64,000 bases of DNA. Source: Collinsella sp. An268. Lineage in GTDB: Bacteria; Actinomycetota; Coriobacteriia; Coriobacteriales; Coriobacteriaceae. Shown here in pieces: positions 28,094 through 37,259 of this stretch. The notes below the pieces were generated by a model. It was not told the origin of the DNA. It saw only the letters and a program-made list of their open reading frames with translations, and did not search any database. How positions within the stretch are numbered: position 1 is the first letter of the stretch; every line of letters begins with the position of its first letter. The position numbers and the translations under genes were made by a program. The stretch spans positions 45,869 through 109,868 of the forward strand of contig NZ_NFJH01000010.1 of NCBI RefSeq assembly GCF_002159765.1. Direction: 5' to 3'.

Positions 28094-28996
28094 TCATGCG
28101 AGGAAGTTCATCACGAGCGCAACCATCGTCTCCTTCTCCTCGGGACGCGACTCTGCGATCATGAGCGCCATCGCCACGAGCGTGCTGTCGGACACGCGCT
28201 TTTCGATGCCTCGGAACAAGCCGTCATTCCGATCGAGGAAGTACAGAAACAGGCTGCACGCGATGCGCTTGTTGCCATCCACAAACGAGTGGTTTTTGAT
28301 AATGAAGTACAGCAGGTTCGCAGCCTTCTCCTCAAGCGAGGGATACAGCTCCTCGCCGCCGTACGACTGGTAGATGGCGGCGATGCTGCTTCGGAACGAT
28401 TCGTCTTTCTCACGTCCGAAGATGTCGCTCCCAAAGCGCGGGCGCATCTGCGCAATGAGCTCCATGCACTCGTGGTAATCGAGCACATAGGTTGAGCGGA
28501 CGCCGCGGGGTCGCGGCACAGCCTTGCGATCGTAAGCGTCGAGAAGCGTGTAGGCGTCGGTGTAGCTCTCGACGATATCGAGAGTCTACCGCGACGCGAG
28601 TTCGCCGGGCAGGCGCTCGATAATCCGCGCGACCGTCCCCAGCTGCCGCAGGCGCGCATCGTTTTCCGCATGACCCTGCAGAACATAGCGCTTGAGCACA
28701 TCCGTCGCCCACCTGCGAAACTCCACGCCGCGCTGCGACTTGACGCGATAGCCCACGGAAATGATGACATCGAGGCTGTAGAAGGCCACCGGCTTCGTCG
28801 AGGAAGCAATTTGCATAAAATGCAAATTACCCTCTTTTACCAGCTCCTTTTCCTCGAACACATTGCTAATATGACGCGATATGACCGCGATGCTGCGCCC
28901 AAACAGCTCAGACATCTGCGTCTGCGTGAGCCACACCGTCTCCTCATCGGCGCAGATAGCCCAGTACCGACGGCGACTCATCGACGCGGGCATCAT
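28094..28996 (-). pseudogene. RhuM-Fic (virulence RhuM/DOC) protein split by an amber codon
   Basis: The N-terminal part (28589-28996) has the RhuM domain: ETVWLTQTQMSELFGRS, then VISRHISNVFEE and VEFRRWATDVLKRYV, ending ERLPGELASR. An in-frame TAG (28586-28588) follows, and the same frame continues TLDIVESYTDAYTLLDAYDR into a Fic domain with HSFVDGNKRIACSLFLYFL, the AMP-transferase active-site motif. A Fic-only product could start at ATG 28519 (141 residues). The first residues of RhuM look replaced, because this end overlaps an unrelated gene tail on the plus strand. Confidence 0.82.
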
Positions 28997-29069
28997 CGGC
29001 GAGAAGCGCCGCGGAGTCGTGGCGTTTGAGCTCCCCTATTTTCGCGCCTATCTGGAGCATCGTTTGTAA
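28962..29069 (+). pseudogene. 3' scrap of an AAA-family ATPase gene
   Basis: Thirty-five codons, QYRRRLIDAGIIGEKRRG then VVAFELPYFRAYLEHRL and stop. They match the C-terminus of archaeal-type AAA ATPases with a winged-helix tail (recalled pattern). No upstream homology remains and it overlaps the RhuM 5' end on the other strand, so this is a recombination joint. Confidence 0.5.
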
Positions 29070-29284
29070 CGCAGGTCTCACCGTCCCCGCGGGACCGTGC
29101 GCCTGAATGTGCGGGGGCCGCATGGGGCCAAGCTCAACGAGAGAATAACGTCTATAAGGCGCTGAGGCGCCGGATGTTAATCCTAGTATTTTGCTAGACA
29201 TTTAGCGCGCCGCCGCCTACCATACAGGAACGCACCTTGGGGGCGCGCCGCCCCCAACACTTGGCATCCCAGACAGGAGCCGCC

Positions 29285-30043
29285 ATGGGCATCATCACCA
29301 CCGTCCGCGAGGACATCGCCAACGTCAAGCGCAGCGATCCGGCAGCGCAGAGCGCCTTCACCATCTTCATCTCCTACCCCGGCCTCCACGCCAAATGGAT
29401 GCACACGCCCGAGCACTGGCTCTGGACGCACGGCCTGCACGGGCCCGCGCGCGTCCTCTCCCAGATCACGCGCTTCTTTACCGGCGTCGAAATTCACCCG
29501 GCCGCGCAGCTGGGCAGGCGGCTCTTTATCGATCACGCCATGGGCGTCGTCATCGGCGAGACCACCGTGGTGGGCGACGACTGCACCCTCTACCAGGGCG
29601 TCACACTCGGCGGCACGGGCAACGAGGACGGCAAGCGCCATCCCACCCTCGGCAACAACGTCGTGGTGGGATCCGGCGCCAAGGTGCTCGGCAACATCCA
29701 GATCGGCAACAACGTGCGCATCGGCGGCAACTCCGTGGTGGTGAAAGACGTGCCCGACAACGCGACCGTGGTGGGCATACCCGGCCGCGTGGTCCGTCGC
29801 AACGGCTGCCGCGTACTTGAGGAGCGCTCCGACGCGCGCGAGCGCCACGAGCACATGCCCGATCCCGTCCGCGAGGCATATGCGCTCAGCCGCGAGAAGA
29901 TTCGCGAGAACGCCTGCCGCATCGGCCAGCTCGAGGCGCAGGTAGCCGAGCTCACCGCGCTTCTGGAGGCGCGCGGGGTCGTGCTCAAAACAGCCTCGGC
30001 GCGCGAGGAGGACCTTCCCCCGCACGAGGGCGAGAGCTCGTAA
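29285..30043 (+). CDS. cysE: Serine O-acetyltransferase CysE/EpsC
   Basis: Transfers acetyl from acetyl-CoA to serine, the first step of cysteine synthesis. 252 residues. A short N-terminal helical region is followed by a left-handed beta-helix with hexapeptide repeats: [19 protein letters not shown] contains the catalytic His region, then [20 protein letters not shown] and [22 protein letters not shown]-terminal helical extension (about 190-252) is coiled-coil-like. ATG 29285 follows ACAGGAG. No cysK is adjacent. Confidence 0.94.
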   Translation: MGIITTVREDIANVKRSDPAAQSAFTIFISYPGLHAKWMHTPEHWLWTHGLHGPARVLSQITRFFTGVEIHPAAQLGRRLFIDHAMGVVIGETTVVGDDCTLYQGVTLGGTGNEDGKRHPTLGNNVVVGSGAKVLGNIQIGNNVRIGGNSVVVKDVPDNATVVGIPGRVVRRNGCRVLEERSDARERHEHMPDPVREAYALSREKIRENACRIGQLEAQVAELTALLEARGVVLKTASAREEDLPPHEGESS

Positions 30044-30156
30044 CGAGGGGCGACGACGGCGCCGCGGGTCCTCGCAAGGAGGCATCGAGCCATACCGCCC
30101 CCCTGCCGGCACCGCGCGCCGAAGGGCACGTCGCCACCCGCCCCGCCTTCACGTTC

Positions 30157-30162
30157 TATAAT
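30157..30162 (+). promoter_or_regulatory. -10 element upstream of first esterase
   Basis: TATAAT lies 36 bp before the ATG at 30198, which has AAAGGAG. No clear -35 hexamer is seen at 16-18 bp. Confidence 0.45.
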
Positions 30163-30197
30163 GTTGACGAAATGACCCTTCGAGTCAAAGGAGACGC

Positions 30198-31034
30198 ATG
30201 GCACGTCTTTCCGTCGACTATTTCTCCGCTGCGCTGATGCGCACCACCACCCTCGACGTCATCCTCCCCGTCGATAACGCCGGCGAGGCCATGGGTGTCG
30301 ACCACACCCGTCGCCACGACCCGAGCGCCTGGGACCGCCGCGACTACCCCTCCAAAAAGCCGCCGTTCAAGACGCTCTACCTGCTCCACGGCATCACCGG
30401 CAACCACACCGACCTCATCTCCGAGACGCGCATCCGGGCGCTTGCCGAGGAGCGCAACCTCGCCGTGGTCATGCCCTCGGGCTACAACGCGTTCTACCTC
30501 GACCACCCCGAGACCCACAACTACTACGGCCGCTTTGTGGGCGAGGAGCTCCTCGACGTGACCCGTCGGATGTTCCCGCTCTCCGACCGCCGGGAGGACA
30601 CCTTCATCGGCGGCGTGTCCATGGGCGCGTACGGCGCGCTGCGCAACGGCCTCAAGTACTGCGAGAACTTCGGGTCGATCATCGCGCTGTCGAGCGCCAT
30701 GGTCATCGACGGCTTTGAGCAGATCATCTCCGACGGGCTCTTCTTTTTGGAGCGCACCTACCTCGAGTCGATCTTTGGCGACCTCTCGCAGGTGGTGAAC
30801 TCCGACAAGGACCCCGCTCGCCTCGCCGCCGACCTCGTGTACTGCGACCGGCCCCGCCCGCGCATCTTTATGGCGAGCGGCAACCAGGACCCGTTGACCC
30901 CCGCTAACCGCGTACTCGCCGACCGCATGCGCGGCACGGGGCTCGACGTCACGTATCATGAGCTACAGGGCGGACACGACTGGAACCTCTGGAACCAAGC
31001 GCTCCCCATGGCGCTGAACTGGCTGCCCCGCTGA
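30198..31034 (+). CDS. Esterase, EstA/tributyrin esterase family
   Basis: Serine hydrolase of the esterase-D/antigen-85-like fold. 278 residues: KTLYLLHGITGNHTD (oxyanion strand) about 60-74, nucleophile elbow GVSMGAYGALR about 135, and a late QGGHDWNLW holding the catalytic His. No signal peptide, so it is probably cytoplasmic. It may cleave short acyl esters or S-formylglutathione-like substrates; which one is not visible. A related gene follows after 100 bp, suggesting tandem duplication. Confidence 0.85.
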   Translation: MARLSVDYFSAALMRTTTLDVILPVDNAGEAMGVDHTRRHDPSAWDRRDYPSKKPPFKTLYLLHGITGNHTDLISETRIRALAEERNLAVVMPSGYNAFYLDHPETHNYYGRFVGEELLDVTRRMFPLSDRREDTFIGGVSMGAYGALRNGLKYCENFGSIIALSSAMVIDGFEQIISDGLFFLERTYLESIFGDLSQVVNSDKDPARLAADLVYCDRPRPRIFMASGNQDPLTPANRVLADRMRGTGLDVTYHELQGGHDWNLWNQALPMALNWLPR

Positions 31035-31133
31035 TCCACATGATGCGCCCGCGGCTGCCCGGGTCGGCTCCGCGGGCGTCGATGTCGCCGCTGCTCGCAC
31101 GGCGTCCCACGTCAAACCGAAGGGAGAGACGTC

Positions 31134-32006
31134 ATGGCCCTCCTCAGAGTTGATTTCTACTCGCGTTACCTCGAGCGCAACGTTGTGCTGACGGCCGTCA
31201 TTCCCGTCGACAAGATGGACGGCTCCAAGCTCGCCAAGCGCCGCCAGGGCCCGTACCGGACGGTTTACCTGCTGCACGGGCTGTTTGGACAGGACTACGA
31301 CTGGATCGACAAGACCCACGTCATCCAAACGGCGGAGGCGCGCGACGTCGCCGTCATCATGCCCTCCGGCGAGGACGGGCTCTACCTCGATAAGCCCGAG
31401 ATCAACGAGTGGCACGGCAAGTTCATCTCCGAGGAGCTCGTGGAGGTGACGCGGCGGCTCTTCCCGCTCTCGCGCAAGCGCGAGGACACGGCGCTCGCGG
31501 GCATCTCCATCGGCGCCTACACCGCCCTCATCAACGGGCTTCTGCGCCCCGACCGCTTTGGGTCGATCATCTCGCTCTCGGGCGCCTTCATGCGCGACCG
31601 CGTGCTCGACGCCGTGGAATCGCACAGCCCGCGCAAGCGCAAGTACTACGAGCGGTTCTTTGGCGACCTCGACACGGTCCTCGGCTCCGAGAAGGATTAC
31701 GTTGCGCTGGTCGACCGCTTCCGCGCCGACCCGAGTCTGCCCAAGCCCCGCTTCTACGGGGCATGCGGCAAGTCCGACAACCTCTGCGCCAACAACCGCG
31801 AGGTGGTCCAACTGCTCGAGGACGCCGACTTTGACGTGACGTATTGGGAGCCCGGCATCGGCGGGCACGAGTGGCCGTTCTGGAACGCGTGGATCGACTG
31901 CGCGCTCGACTGGTTCGCACCGGGCCCCATGCACCCGAGCTCGGCCAATGTGGATTACACGGCGCTCACCGAGGCGCGCCCGCCCAAGAAGAAGTTCGGC
32001 GAGTAG
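31134..32006 (+). CDS. Esterase, EstA family (second copy)
   Basis: 290 residues, a paralogue of the preceding gene with the same order of motifs: TVYLLHGLFGQDYDW, the elbow LAGISIGAYTALI, and GIGGHEWPFW with the catalytic His. Residues differ enough that substrates may differ. ATG 31134 follows GAAGGGAGAG. A strong hairpin ends the pair at 32052. Confidence 0.84.
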   Translation: MALLRVDFYSRYLERNVVLTAVIPVDKMDGSKLAKRRQGPYRTVYLLHGLFGQDYDWIDKTHVIQTAEARDVAVIMPSGEDGLYLDKPEINEWHGKFISEELVEVTRRLFPLSRKREDTALAGISIGAYTALINGLLRPDRFGSIISLSGAFMRDRVLDAVESHSPRKRKYYERFFGDLDTVLGSEKDYVALVDRFRADPSLPKPRFYGACGKSDNLCANNREVVQLLEDADFDVTYWEPGIGGHEWPFWNAWIDCALDWFAPGPMHPSSANVDYTALTEARPPKKKFGE

Positions 32007-32051
32007 CACCGCCCCCAACGGCAAGACGACGGGCCCCACCGGGGCCCTCAA

Positions 32052-32088
32052 GCAAGGCGACGGACCCCGCCCGGGCCCGTCGCCTTGC
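32052..32088. terminator. Terminator between convergent esterase and ABC genes
   Basis: A 12-base perfect stem, GCAAGGCGACGG (32052-32063) with CCGTCGCCTTGC (32077-32088). It may serve both converging transcripts; there is no strong T-run. Confidence 0.65.
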
Positions 32089-32099
32089 GCTAAGCCGCC

Positions 32100-34004
32100 T
32101 TACGCGAACTGGGAGTTGTAGAGCTCCGCATAGGCGCCGCCCTGTGCGAGCAGCTCGTCGTGCGTGCCCTGCTCGATGATGTTGCCGTGGTCCATCACCA
32201 AGATGAGGTCGGCGTCGACGATCGTAGAGAGGCGGTGCGCGATCACAAAGCTCGTGCGGCCCTGCGTGAGCGCCTCCATCGCCTGCACGATCGAGCGCTC
32301 GGTGCGCGTGTCGACGCTCGAGGTCGCCTCGTCGAGGATGAGGATGGCGGGATTCGCCAGCAGCACGCGTGCGATGGTCAAGAGCTGGCGCTGGCCCTGG
32401 CTGATGTTCTCCGCATCGTTTTCGAGCAGCGTGTCGTAGCCCTTGGGCATCGTCCGTACAAAGAAGTCGACCTGCGCGGTCTTTGCCGCCTGCATGACCT
32501 CGTCGCGCGTGGCGCCCGGGCAGCCGTAGGCGATGTTCTCGGCAATCGTGCCCTCGCGCAGCCATGCATCCTGCAGCACCATGCCAAAATGGCTCCTCAG
32601 CTCGCTGCGGGTCATGGCGTGCGTGTCGACGCCGTCGAGGGTGATTCGCCCGCCGTCGATCTCGTAGAACCGCATGAGCAGGTTGATGAGGGTCGTCTTG
32701 CCCGCGCCGGTAGCGCCGACGATGGCGACCTTCTGCCCCGGCTCCGCCACAAAGTTGACGTCCGTCATGAGCGGGCGGTCGGCATCGTAGCCAAAGCGCA
32801 CGTGCTCAAAGGCGACGCGGCCCGAGACCGGCTCCGCCACATGGACGGGCACCTCCGGATCGGGCTCAATCTCCGGCTCGTCGAGTACGCCGAAGACACG
32901 CTCCACCGCCGCGAGTGCGCTCTGCAGCTGGTTTATGGTGAGCGAGAACTGCGTGAGCGGCTCGGAGGCCGTGTTGACGTACTGGAAGAAGGCCTGCAGC
33001 GTACCGATGGTGAGGCCGCCCGCCATGAGGATGCTCGTACCCATGAGCGCGAGCACCACCTGCGACAGGCGCACGAGGCATCGCACCATGGGTGCCACGA
33101 CGTTGGTCACAAAGTCGGTGCGGCGCATGGTGTCGGCAAGCTGCTGCGTCGCCTCGTGGATGCGCGCCGAGCTCGCCTCCTCCTGGTTGAACGCCTTGAT
33201 GACGATGCGGCCGGAATACGCCTCCTCCACATGGCCGTTCAAGATGCCGACGGCGCGCTGCTGCTCGGCAGCGAGCACGAGTGTGCGCTTGGCCACCAGC
33301 CGCGTGCCCGTGACGGCGATGACGGCAAAGCAGAGGAACACGAGCGAGAGCGTCAGGTTGAGGCGCACCATCATGATGGCGGCGCCCGTGACAGAGCCCA
33401 CCGCCATGAGCATCGAGAGCAGGCCGCGCTGCAGCACCTCGGACACCTTGTCGAGGTCGTTGGTGGCACGGCTCATCACGTCGCCCGGCTTGTGGGCGTC
33501 GTAGTACTTGAGGGGCAGGCGGTTGAGCTTCTCGCCGATGCGGTGGCGCAGCTTAAGGTTCAGGCGCTCGGCAAAGCTCGCCATGGTGAAGCTCTGCACC
33601 GTGTAGAACGCCCAGGCAACCGTCCAGATGCCCACAAACGTCAGAAGCTCGCGGCCACCCGTCTCCCAGCCTATGGTAAAGAGCTCGCCGCGCGCGTGGG
33701 CCGCCTGGATGTTGCCCCACAGAAGGTCGATGAGGTGCGCGCTGTACGCAGGGGCCGAGATTTGGGCGACGGTGTAGCATGCCACGCACACGAGCACCAC
33801 CGCGAAGCGCCAATGCTCGCCGCGCGACTCGCGCCAGAGGCGGGCGATGACGGCGCGGGCGTTCTGGGGAACCTCGAGCTCCTGCTCGGCCTCGGGCTCG
33901 GGCGCGCCCGAGGGCGCTGGCTCGGCGGGGTCGGCATAGCGCGCGGGCGCCGGCGCGTTTTGCGGAGTCTCGGTCATCATGTTCTGGTCCTTCTCCTGTG
34001 CCAT
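32100..34004 (-). CDS. ABC exporter subunit with consensus ATPase site
   Basis: 634 residues. A Pro/Glu-rich N-terminal tail of about 60 residues precedes a six-helix membrane domain and an ATPase domain: IVGATGAGKTTL, ISQGQRQLLTIARVLL, ILILDEATSSVDTRTE and H-loop IAHRL. The catalytic Glu after Walker B is present. ATG 34004 follows GGGAGGTG and lies three bases after the stop of the partner gene. Together they form a heterodimeric multidrug exporter like LmrCD, BmrCD or TM287/288; the substrate is unknown. Confidence 0.88.
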   Translation of the reverse strand: MAQEKDQNMMTETPQNAPAPARYADPAEPAPSGAPEPEAEQELEVPQNARAVIARLWRESRGEHWRFAVVLVCVACYTVAQISAPAYSAHLIDLLWGNIQAAHARGELFTIGWETGGRELLTFVGIWTVAWAFYTVQSFTMASFAERLNLKLRHRIGEKLNRLPLKYYDAHKPGDVMSRATNDLDKVSEVLQRGLLSMLMAVGSVTGAAIMMVRLNLTLSLVFLCFAVIAVTGTRLVAKRTLVLAAEQQRAVGILNGHVEEAYSGRIVIKAFNQEEASSARIHEATQQLADTMRRTDFVTNVVAPMVRCLVRLSQVVLALMGTSILMAGGLTIGTLQAFFQYVNTASEPLTQFSLTINQLQSALAAVERVFGVLDEPEIEPDPEVPVHVAEPVSGRVAFEHVRFGYDADRPLMTDVNFVAEPGQKVAIVGATGAGKTTLINLLMRFYEIDGGRITLDGVDTHAMTRSELRSHFGMVLQDAWLREGTIAENIAYGCPGATRDEVMQAAKTAQVDFFVRTMPKGYDTLLENDAENISQGQRQLLTIARVLLANPAILILDEATSSVDTRTERSIVQAMEALTQGRTSFVIAHRLSTIVDADLILVMDHGNIIEQGTHDELLAQGGAYAELYNSQFA

Positions 34005-34007
34005 GGT

Positions 34008-35798
34008 TTATGCACCTCCCTTCGCGTTCGCATCATCCATGAGCGCTTCGAGCTCCTCCGCGCGCAGCTGCGAGCGCGCGATCTCGCGGTACGCCTCGCA
34101 GGTCCGCATGAGCTCCTCGTGCGTACCAAGACCCTGGATGCATCCGTCTTTGAGCACCACGATCTGGTCGGCATTCAAAATGGTGTTGATGCGCTGCGCG
34201 ATGATGAGGACCGCGGCGTCGCGCACCTCTTCGGCGAGCGCATGGCGCAGCGCCGCGTCCGTCTTGAAGTCGAGTGCCGAGAACGAGTCGTCAAAAATGT
34301 AGAGGTCGGCCTTCTTGACGAGGGCGCGCGCGATGGAGAGGCGCTGGCGCTGCCCGCCCGAGAAGTTGGTGCCGCCCTGCGCCACGCGGTGGCCCAGACC
34401 CTCGGGCAGCTCGCGCACAAAGCCGGACTGCGCGACATCGATGGCGTGCCAGAGCTCCTCATCGGTGGCGTCCTCCGCCCCATAGCGCAGGTTGTCGGCG
34501 ATGGTCCCGCTAAAGAGCCATGCCTTCTGCGGCACATATGAGATGTGCTCGCGCAGGGCGTGCTGGGTGAGCTCCCGCACATCCGTGCCGCAGAGCTCGA
34601 CCGTGCCGTCCGTCACATCGTGGAAGCGCAGGAGCATCTTGGCGATGGTGGACTTGCCCGACCCCGTGGGGCCGATGATGGCCGTCGTGGTGCCGCGACG
34701 GCAGAGGAAGTTGAGGTGATGGAGGGTGTCTTCGTCGGCGTCGGCAAAGCGGAAGGATGCGTTGCCAAAGTGCGCCACCACATCGCCTGCGGGCGCGGGC
34801 GCGGCGGGGGCATCCGCCGCGGTGGCGAGCGCCGTCTCGGGACCGTCCGCAATGGAGGGCGCGTGCTCGATCACCTCGCGGCAGCGCTCGATGCACACGA
34901 GCGCGCGCGGAAGCATAAGCGCACCGATCTGCGCCATCATAATAAAGAAGAGGATCATCATCGCGTACTCGACGCAGGCGGAGATGGAGGCGATCTCCAT
35001 CGCATAGGCGCCCACGCGGTTGCCGCCGAGCCAGAGAATCGCGACCTCGGCGATGTTCATGATGAAGAACGCCGAGCAGTCGAAGGTCGCAAAGATCCAG
35101 TTGACGCGGATAGCGTTGGTCGCGTATTCAGAGAACGCCTCGTCGAGACTCTCCTGCTCGGTCTTCTCCTTACCAAACGCGCGGATGACGCGCACGCCGG
35201 TGATGCTCTCGCGCAGGCGCACGTTCATGCGGTCGATGAAGCGCTGCAGCCGCTGGAAGATGCGCGCGGCCGACTTGACGCTCGCAACCGCGATAAGGGC
35301 GACGACGGCCACAAAGCTGAGCAGCATCATGCCCATCTGGTAATCGACCGACCACGCAAGCGCGATACCGATAACCATCGCAAACGGCACGGGCAGGATC
35401 ATCTGGATGGTGATGGAGATGGCCATCTGGATGACGTTGACGTCGTTTAGGGTGCGCGTGATCATCGAGCCGGTACCGAAGCGCTCAAAGTCGCCGCCCG
35501 AGAAGGCGAGCGACGCGTCGTAGACGGCGTTGCGGATGTCGCGCCCCACCTTGGTGACGAGGTCGGCGCAAAAATAGCTGCACGCAAACGCGCCGGCGCC
35601 GGACACGACGGCAGCCACGAGCATATAGCCGCCCTGGTTCAAGATAAAGCCGAAGTCGCGCGACGAAACACCGATGTTGATCATGTTGGCGAGGATCGTC
35701 GGCACCAGCAGCACACCCGCCAGATTAACGGCAAGGGCGATGAGCACGCCAAACGTTTGCAGCTTGTACGGCCGCAAGAAGCGCAGCAGGGTCTTCAC
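34008..35798 (-). CDS. ABC exporter subunit with degenerate ATPase site
   Basis: 596 residues starting at GTG 35798 (AAAGGAGG upstream), overlapping the MarR stop by four bases. The membrane domain is at about 15-310. The ATPase domain has IIGPTGSGKST and FSGGQRQRLSIARALV, but Walker B reads YIFDDSFSALD: Asp replaces the catalytic Glu. That is the known hallmark of the degenerate subunit in heterodimeric exporters. Partner is the following gene. Confidence 0.9.
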   Translation of the reverse strand: MKTLLRFLRPYKLQTFGVLIALAVNLAGVLLVPTILANMINIGVSSRDFGFILNQGGYMLVAAVVSGAGAFACSYFCADLVTKVGRDIRNAVYDASLAFSGGDFERFGTGSMITRTLNDVNVIQMAISITIQMILPVPFAMVIGIALAWSVDYQMGMMLLSFVAVVALIAVASVKSAARIFQRLQRFIDRMNVRLRESITGVRVIRAFGKEKTEQESLDEAFSEYATNAIRVNWIFATFDCSAFFIMNIAEVAILWLGGNRVGAYAMEIASISACVEYAMMILFFIMMAQIGALMLPRALVCIERCREVIEHAPSIADGPETALATAADAPAAPAPAGDVVAHFGNASFRFADADEDTLHHLNFLCRRGTTTAIIGPTGSGKSTIAKMLLRFHDVTDGTVELCGTDVRELTQHALREHISYVPQKAWLFSGTIADNLRYGAEDATDEELWHAIDVAQSGFVRELPEGLGHRVAQGGTNFSGGQRQRLSIARALVKKADLYIFDDSFSALDFKTDAALRHALAEEVRDAAVLIIAQRINTILNADQIVVLKDGCIQGLGTHEELMRTCEAYREIARSQLRAEELEALMDDANAKGGA

Positions 35799-36421
35799 GC
35801 GCAGTCCTCCTTTTGGTCGACGGGATAGGGCGAATGGGTGGGGCGGTCGCGGTCGGGCGCGGGGACGGCGCGACCGGGGTCGACAGGGCAATCGGGGCCG
35901 GCGCCGGGGTCGCACCCGGGGCCGGTGGGCGGCTCAGCATCAGAGCCCGGGCCCGCGTCTGCAGCCTCGACCGCGGTCAGCTGGGCATCGAGCGCCTCGG
36001 TATAGCGCCGCACCAAGCGGATGAGCTCCTCCTGCTCGGCGGGAGACAAAAACGAGAACGCCCGCTCCTCCGCTCGGATCGCCGGGAGGATGTGCCGACG
36101 CGAAAACACCTGACCTGCCTCCGTCAGACGGGCGCGCTTGCTCTTGCGGCTGCCCGGCACAAAGGAAAGCTCTACGAGCCCGCGCTCGGCCAAGGTCTTG
36201 AGCGCCGAGTTGATGGTCTGCTTGCTGTACGACCACGACCCGGTCAACTCGGCTAACGGCAGCTCGCCGCCCGCGACCTCCAGATCGTAGAGCATCCAGT
36301 ATGCGCAGTCGGAGACGCCGCAGCCGTGGGCATAGACGTGGTAGAGCTTATCGATTTCGTTATAGAGGTAATCGAGCTCTCGAGCCGAGCCCCCATCGCG
36401 CGAGCATGCGTCCGCTGTCAT
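35795..36421 (-). CDS. MarR-family transcriptional regulator
   Basis: 208 residues. A winged helix-turn-helix covers about 45-125: LPLAELTGSWSYSKQTINSA is the recognition region and ARLTEAGQVFSRRHILPAI the wing and dimer helix. A Pro/Asp/Gly-rich tail of about 50 residues is unusual. ATG 36421 follows GGGGGGAGGTC. It is the first gene of a MarR-ABC-ABC operon and very likely its autorepressor, with a palindrome in the promoter spacer. Confidence 0.88.
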   Translation of the reverse strand: MTADACSRDGGSARELDYLYNEIDKLYHVYAHGCGVSDCAYWMLYDLEVAGGELPLAELTGSWSYSKQTINSALKTLAERGLVELSFVPGSRKSKRARLTEAGQVFSRRHILPAIRAEERAFSFLSPAEQEELIRLVRRYTEALDAQLTAVEAADAGPGSDAEPPTGPGCDPGAGPDCPVDPGRAVPAPDRDRPTHSPYPVDQKEDCA

Positions 36422-36483
36422 ACGACCTCCCCCCTCTGCGCCAACCTCGTGAGCGCCCACCTCCGGTGTAAACACGTGACGGG

Positions 36484-36512
36484 AGTTTAGTCCGGTTTCG
36501 GATAACAGTCAA
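36484..36512 (-). promoter_or_regulatory. Promoter of the MarR-ABC operon with spacer palindrome
   Basis: Minus strand: -35 TTGACT (36507-36512), 17-bp spacer, -10 TAAACT (36484-36489). The spacer contains TCCGGTTTCGGA (36491-36502), a short inverted repeat well placed for MarR binding. Confidence 0.75.
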
Positions 36513-36600
36513 CGCACGCGCGCCGCTTCCATAACCAAATTGAGACGACCGACGGCCGAGCAGGAAAAGGGCACGCCAACGGAGGGGCCGTCGACGCACG

Positions 36601-36633
36601 AAAAAGCCGCCGACACGCGAGCGCATCGGCGGC
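36601..36633 (-). terminator. Terminator of the gene at 36744
   Basis: GCCGCCGA (36606-36613) pairs with TCGGCGGC (36626-36633). On the minus strand TTTTT follows the stem. The surrounding spacer (36422-36743) otherwise holds only the MarR promoter. Confidence 0.75.
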
Positions 36634-36743
36634 CGGGGGCCTATGGTGAGGGTGCTCGGCGCGCAACGCAGGGGGCGGCACGCTCATGCGGAGCCATAAG
36701 ACGCCGCGCCCCACCCTCGGGGAGGGGCTGCCCAAGGGAGGGG

Positions 36744-37046
36744 CTACTCCCAGCCCTCTTGATCGGACTCGTAGAACACGGCCTGATCAAACAGGTCGTG
36801 GATGCTCTTGCCGTCGCGGAACGGCAACTCGATGACCTCAGGCATAGTGGCGACGAGCTCGGAGCAATCGGTAAAACGCCCCTTGTCGTTCAACTTACCG
36901 CAATCCTGCACGCGCCAGTACCCGTCCGTATGGGTAATGTAGTACTCGTCCCCGTCGACATCCATAAATACGCGCGTCTTGGAACGCAGGTACGCCTGAA
37001 GTCCTTCGAAATCGATCTCGAGCGGCTCCTCGACTTTACGACCCAT
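36744..37046 (-). CDS. Conserved-looking small protein, unknown function
   Basis: 100 residues, acidic, with no signal peptide or membrane segment. Readable features are FMDVDGDEYYITHTDGYWRV and LPFRDGKSIHDLFDQ. Good ribosome-binding site AAGGAGG before ATG 37046 and a terminator after the stop support a real single-gene unit. I do not recognise a family; compact acidic proteins of this size include immunity proteins, but nothing here proves that. Confidence 0.7.
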   Translation of the reverse strand: MGRKVEEPLEIDFEGLQAYLRSKTRVFMDVDGDEYYITHTDGYWRVQDCGKLNDKGRFTDCSELVATMPEVIELPFRDGKSIHDLFDQAVFYESDQEGWE

Positions 37047-37259
37047 GATGTTCCTCCTTGAGACGGGCGCCGCGCGGCGCCGGCGGATAGTACCCTATAG
37101 GGTTAGTAAGCCCGCCCCGCAGCGTCTGCATACCCACAATCTGGTGAGCGGTCGCACGCACGGGGTAGGCGGCGCGGGGCAGACCGGAACGCCGCTCCGG
37201 CCCGCGGGGCGCCGTGCAGCGGGCTATTACGCCCGGCGCGGGCTAAAGGGGCGCGAGCC

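Noticed and set aside
32160..34541. Long open frame antisense to the exporter genes
   Set aside because: It spans two well-defined genes on the other strand and shows no recognisable protein features.
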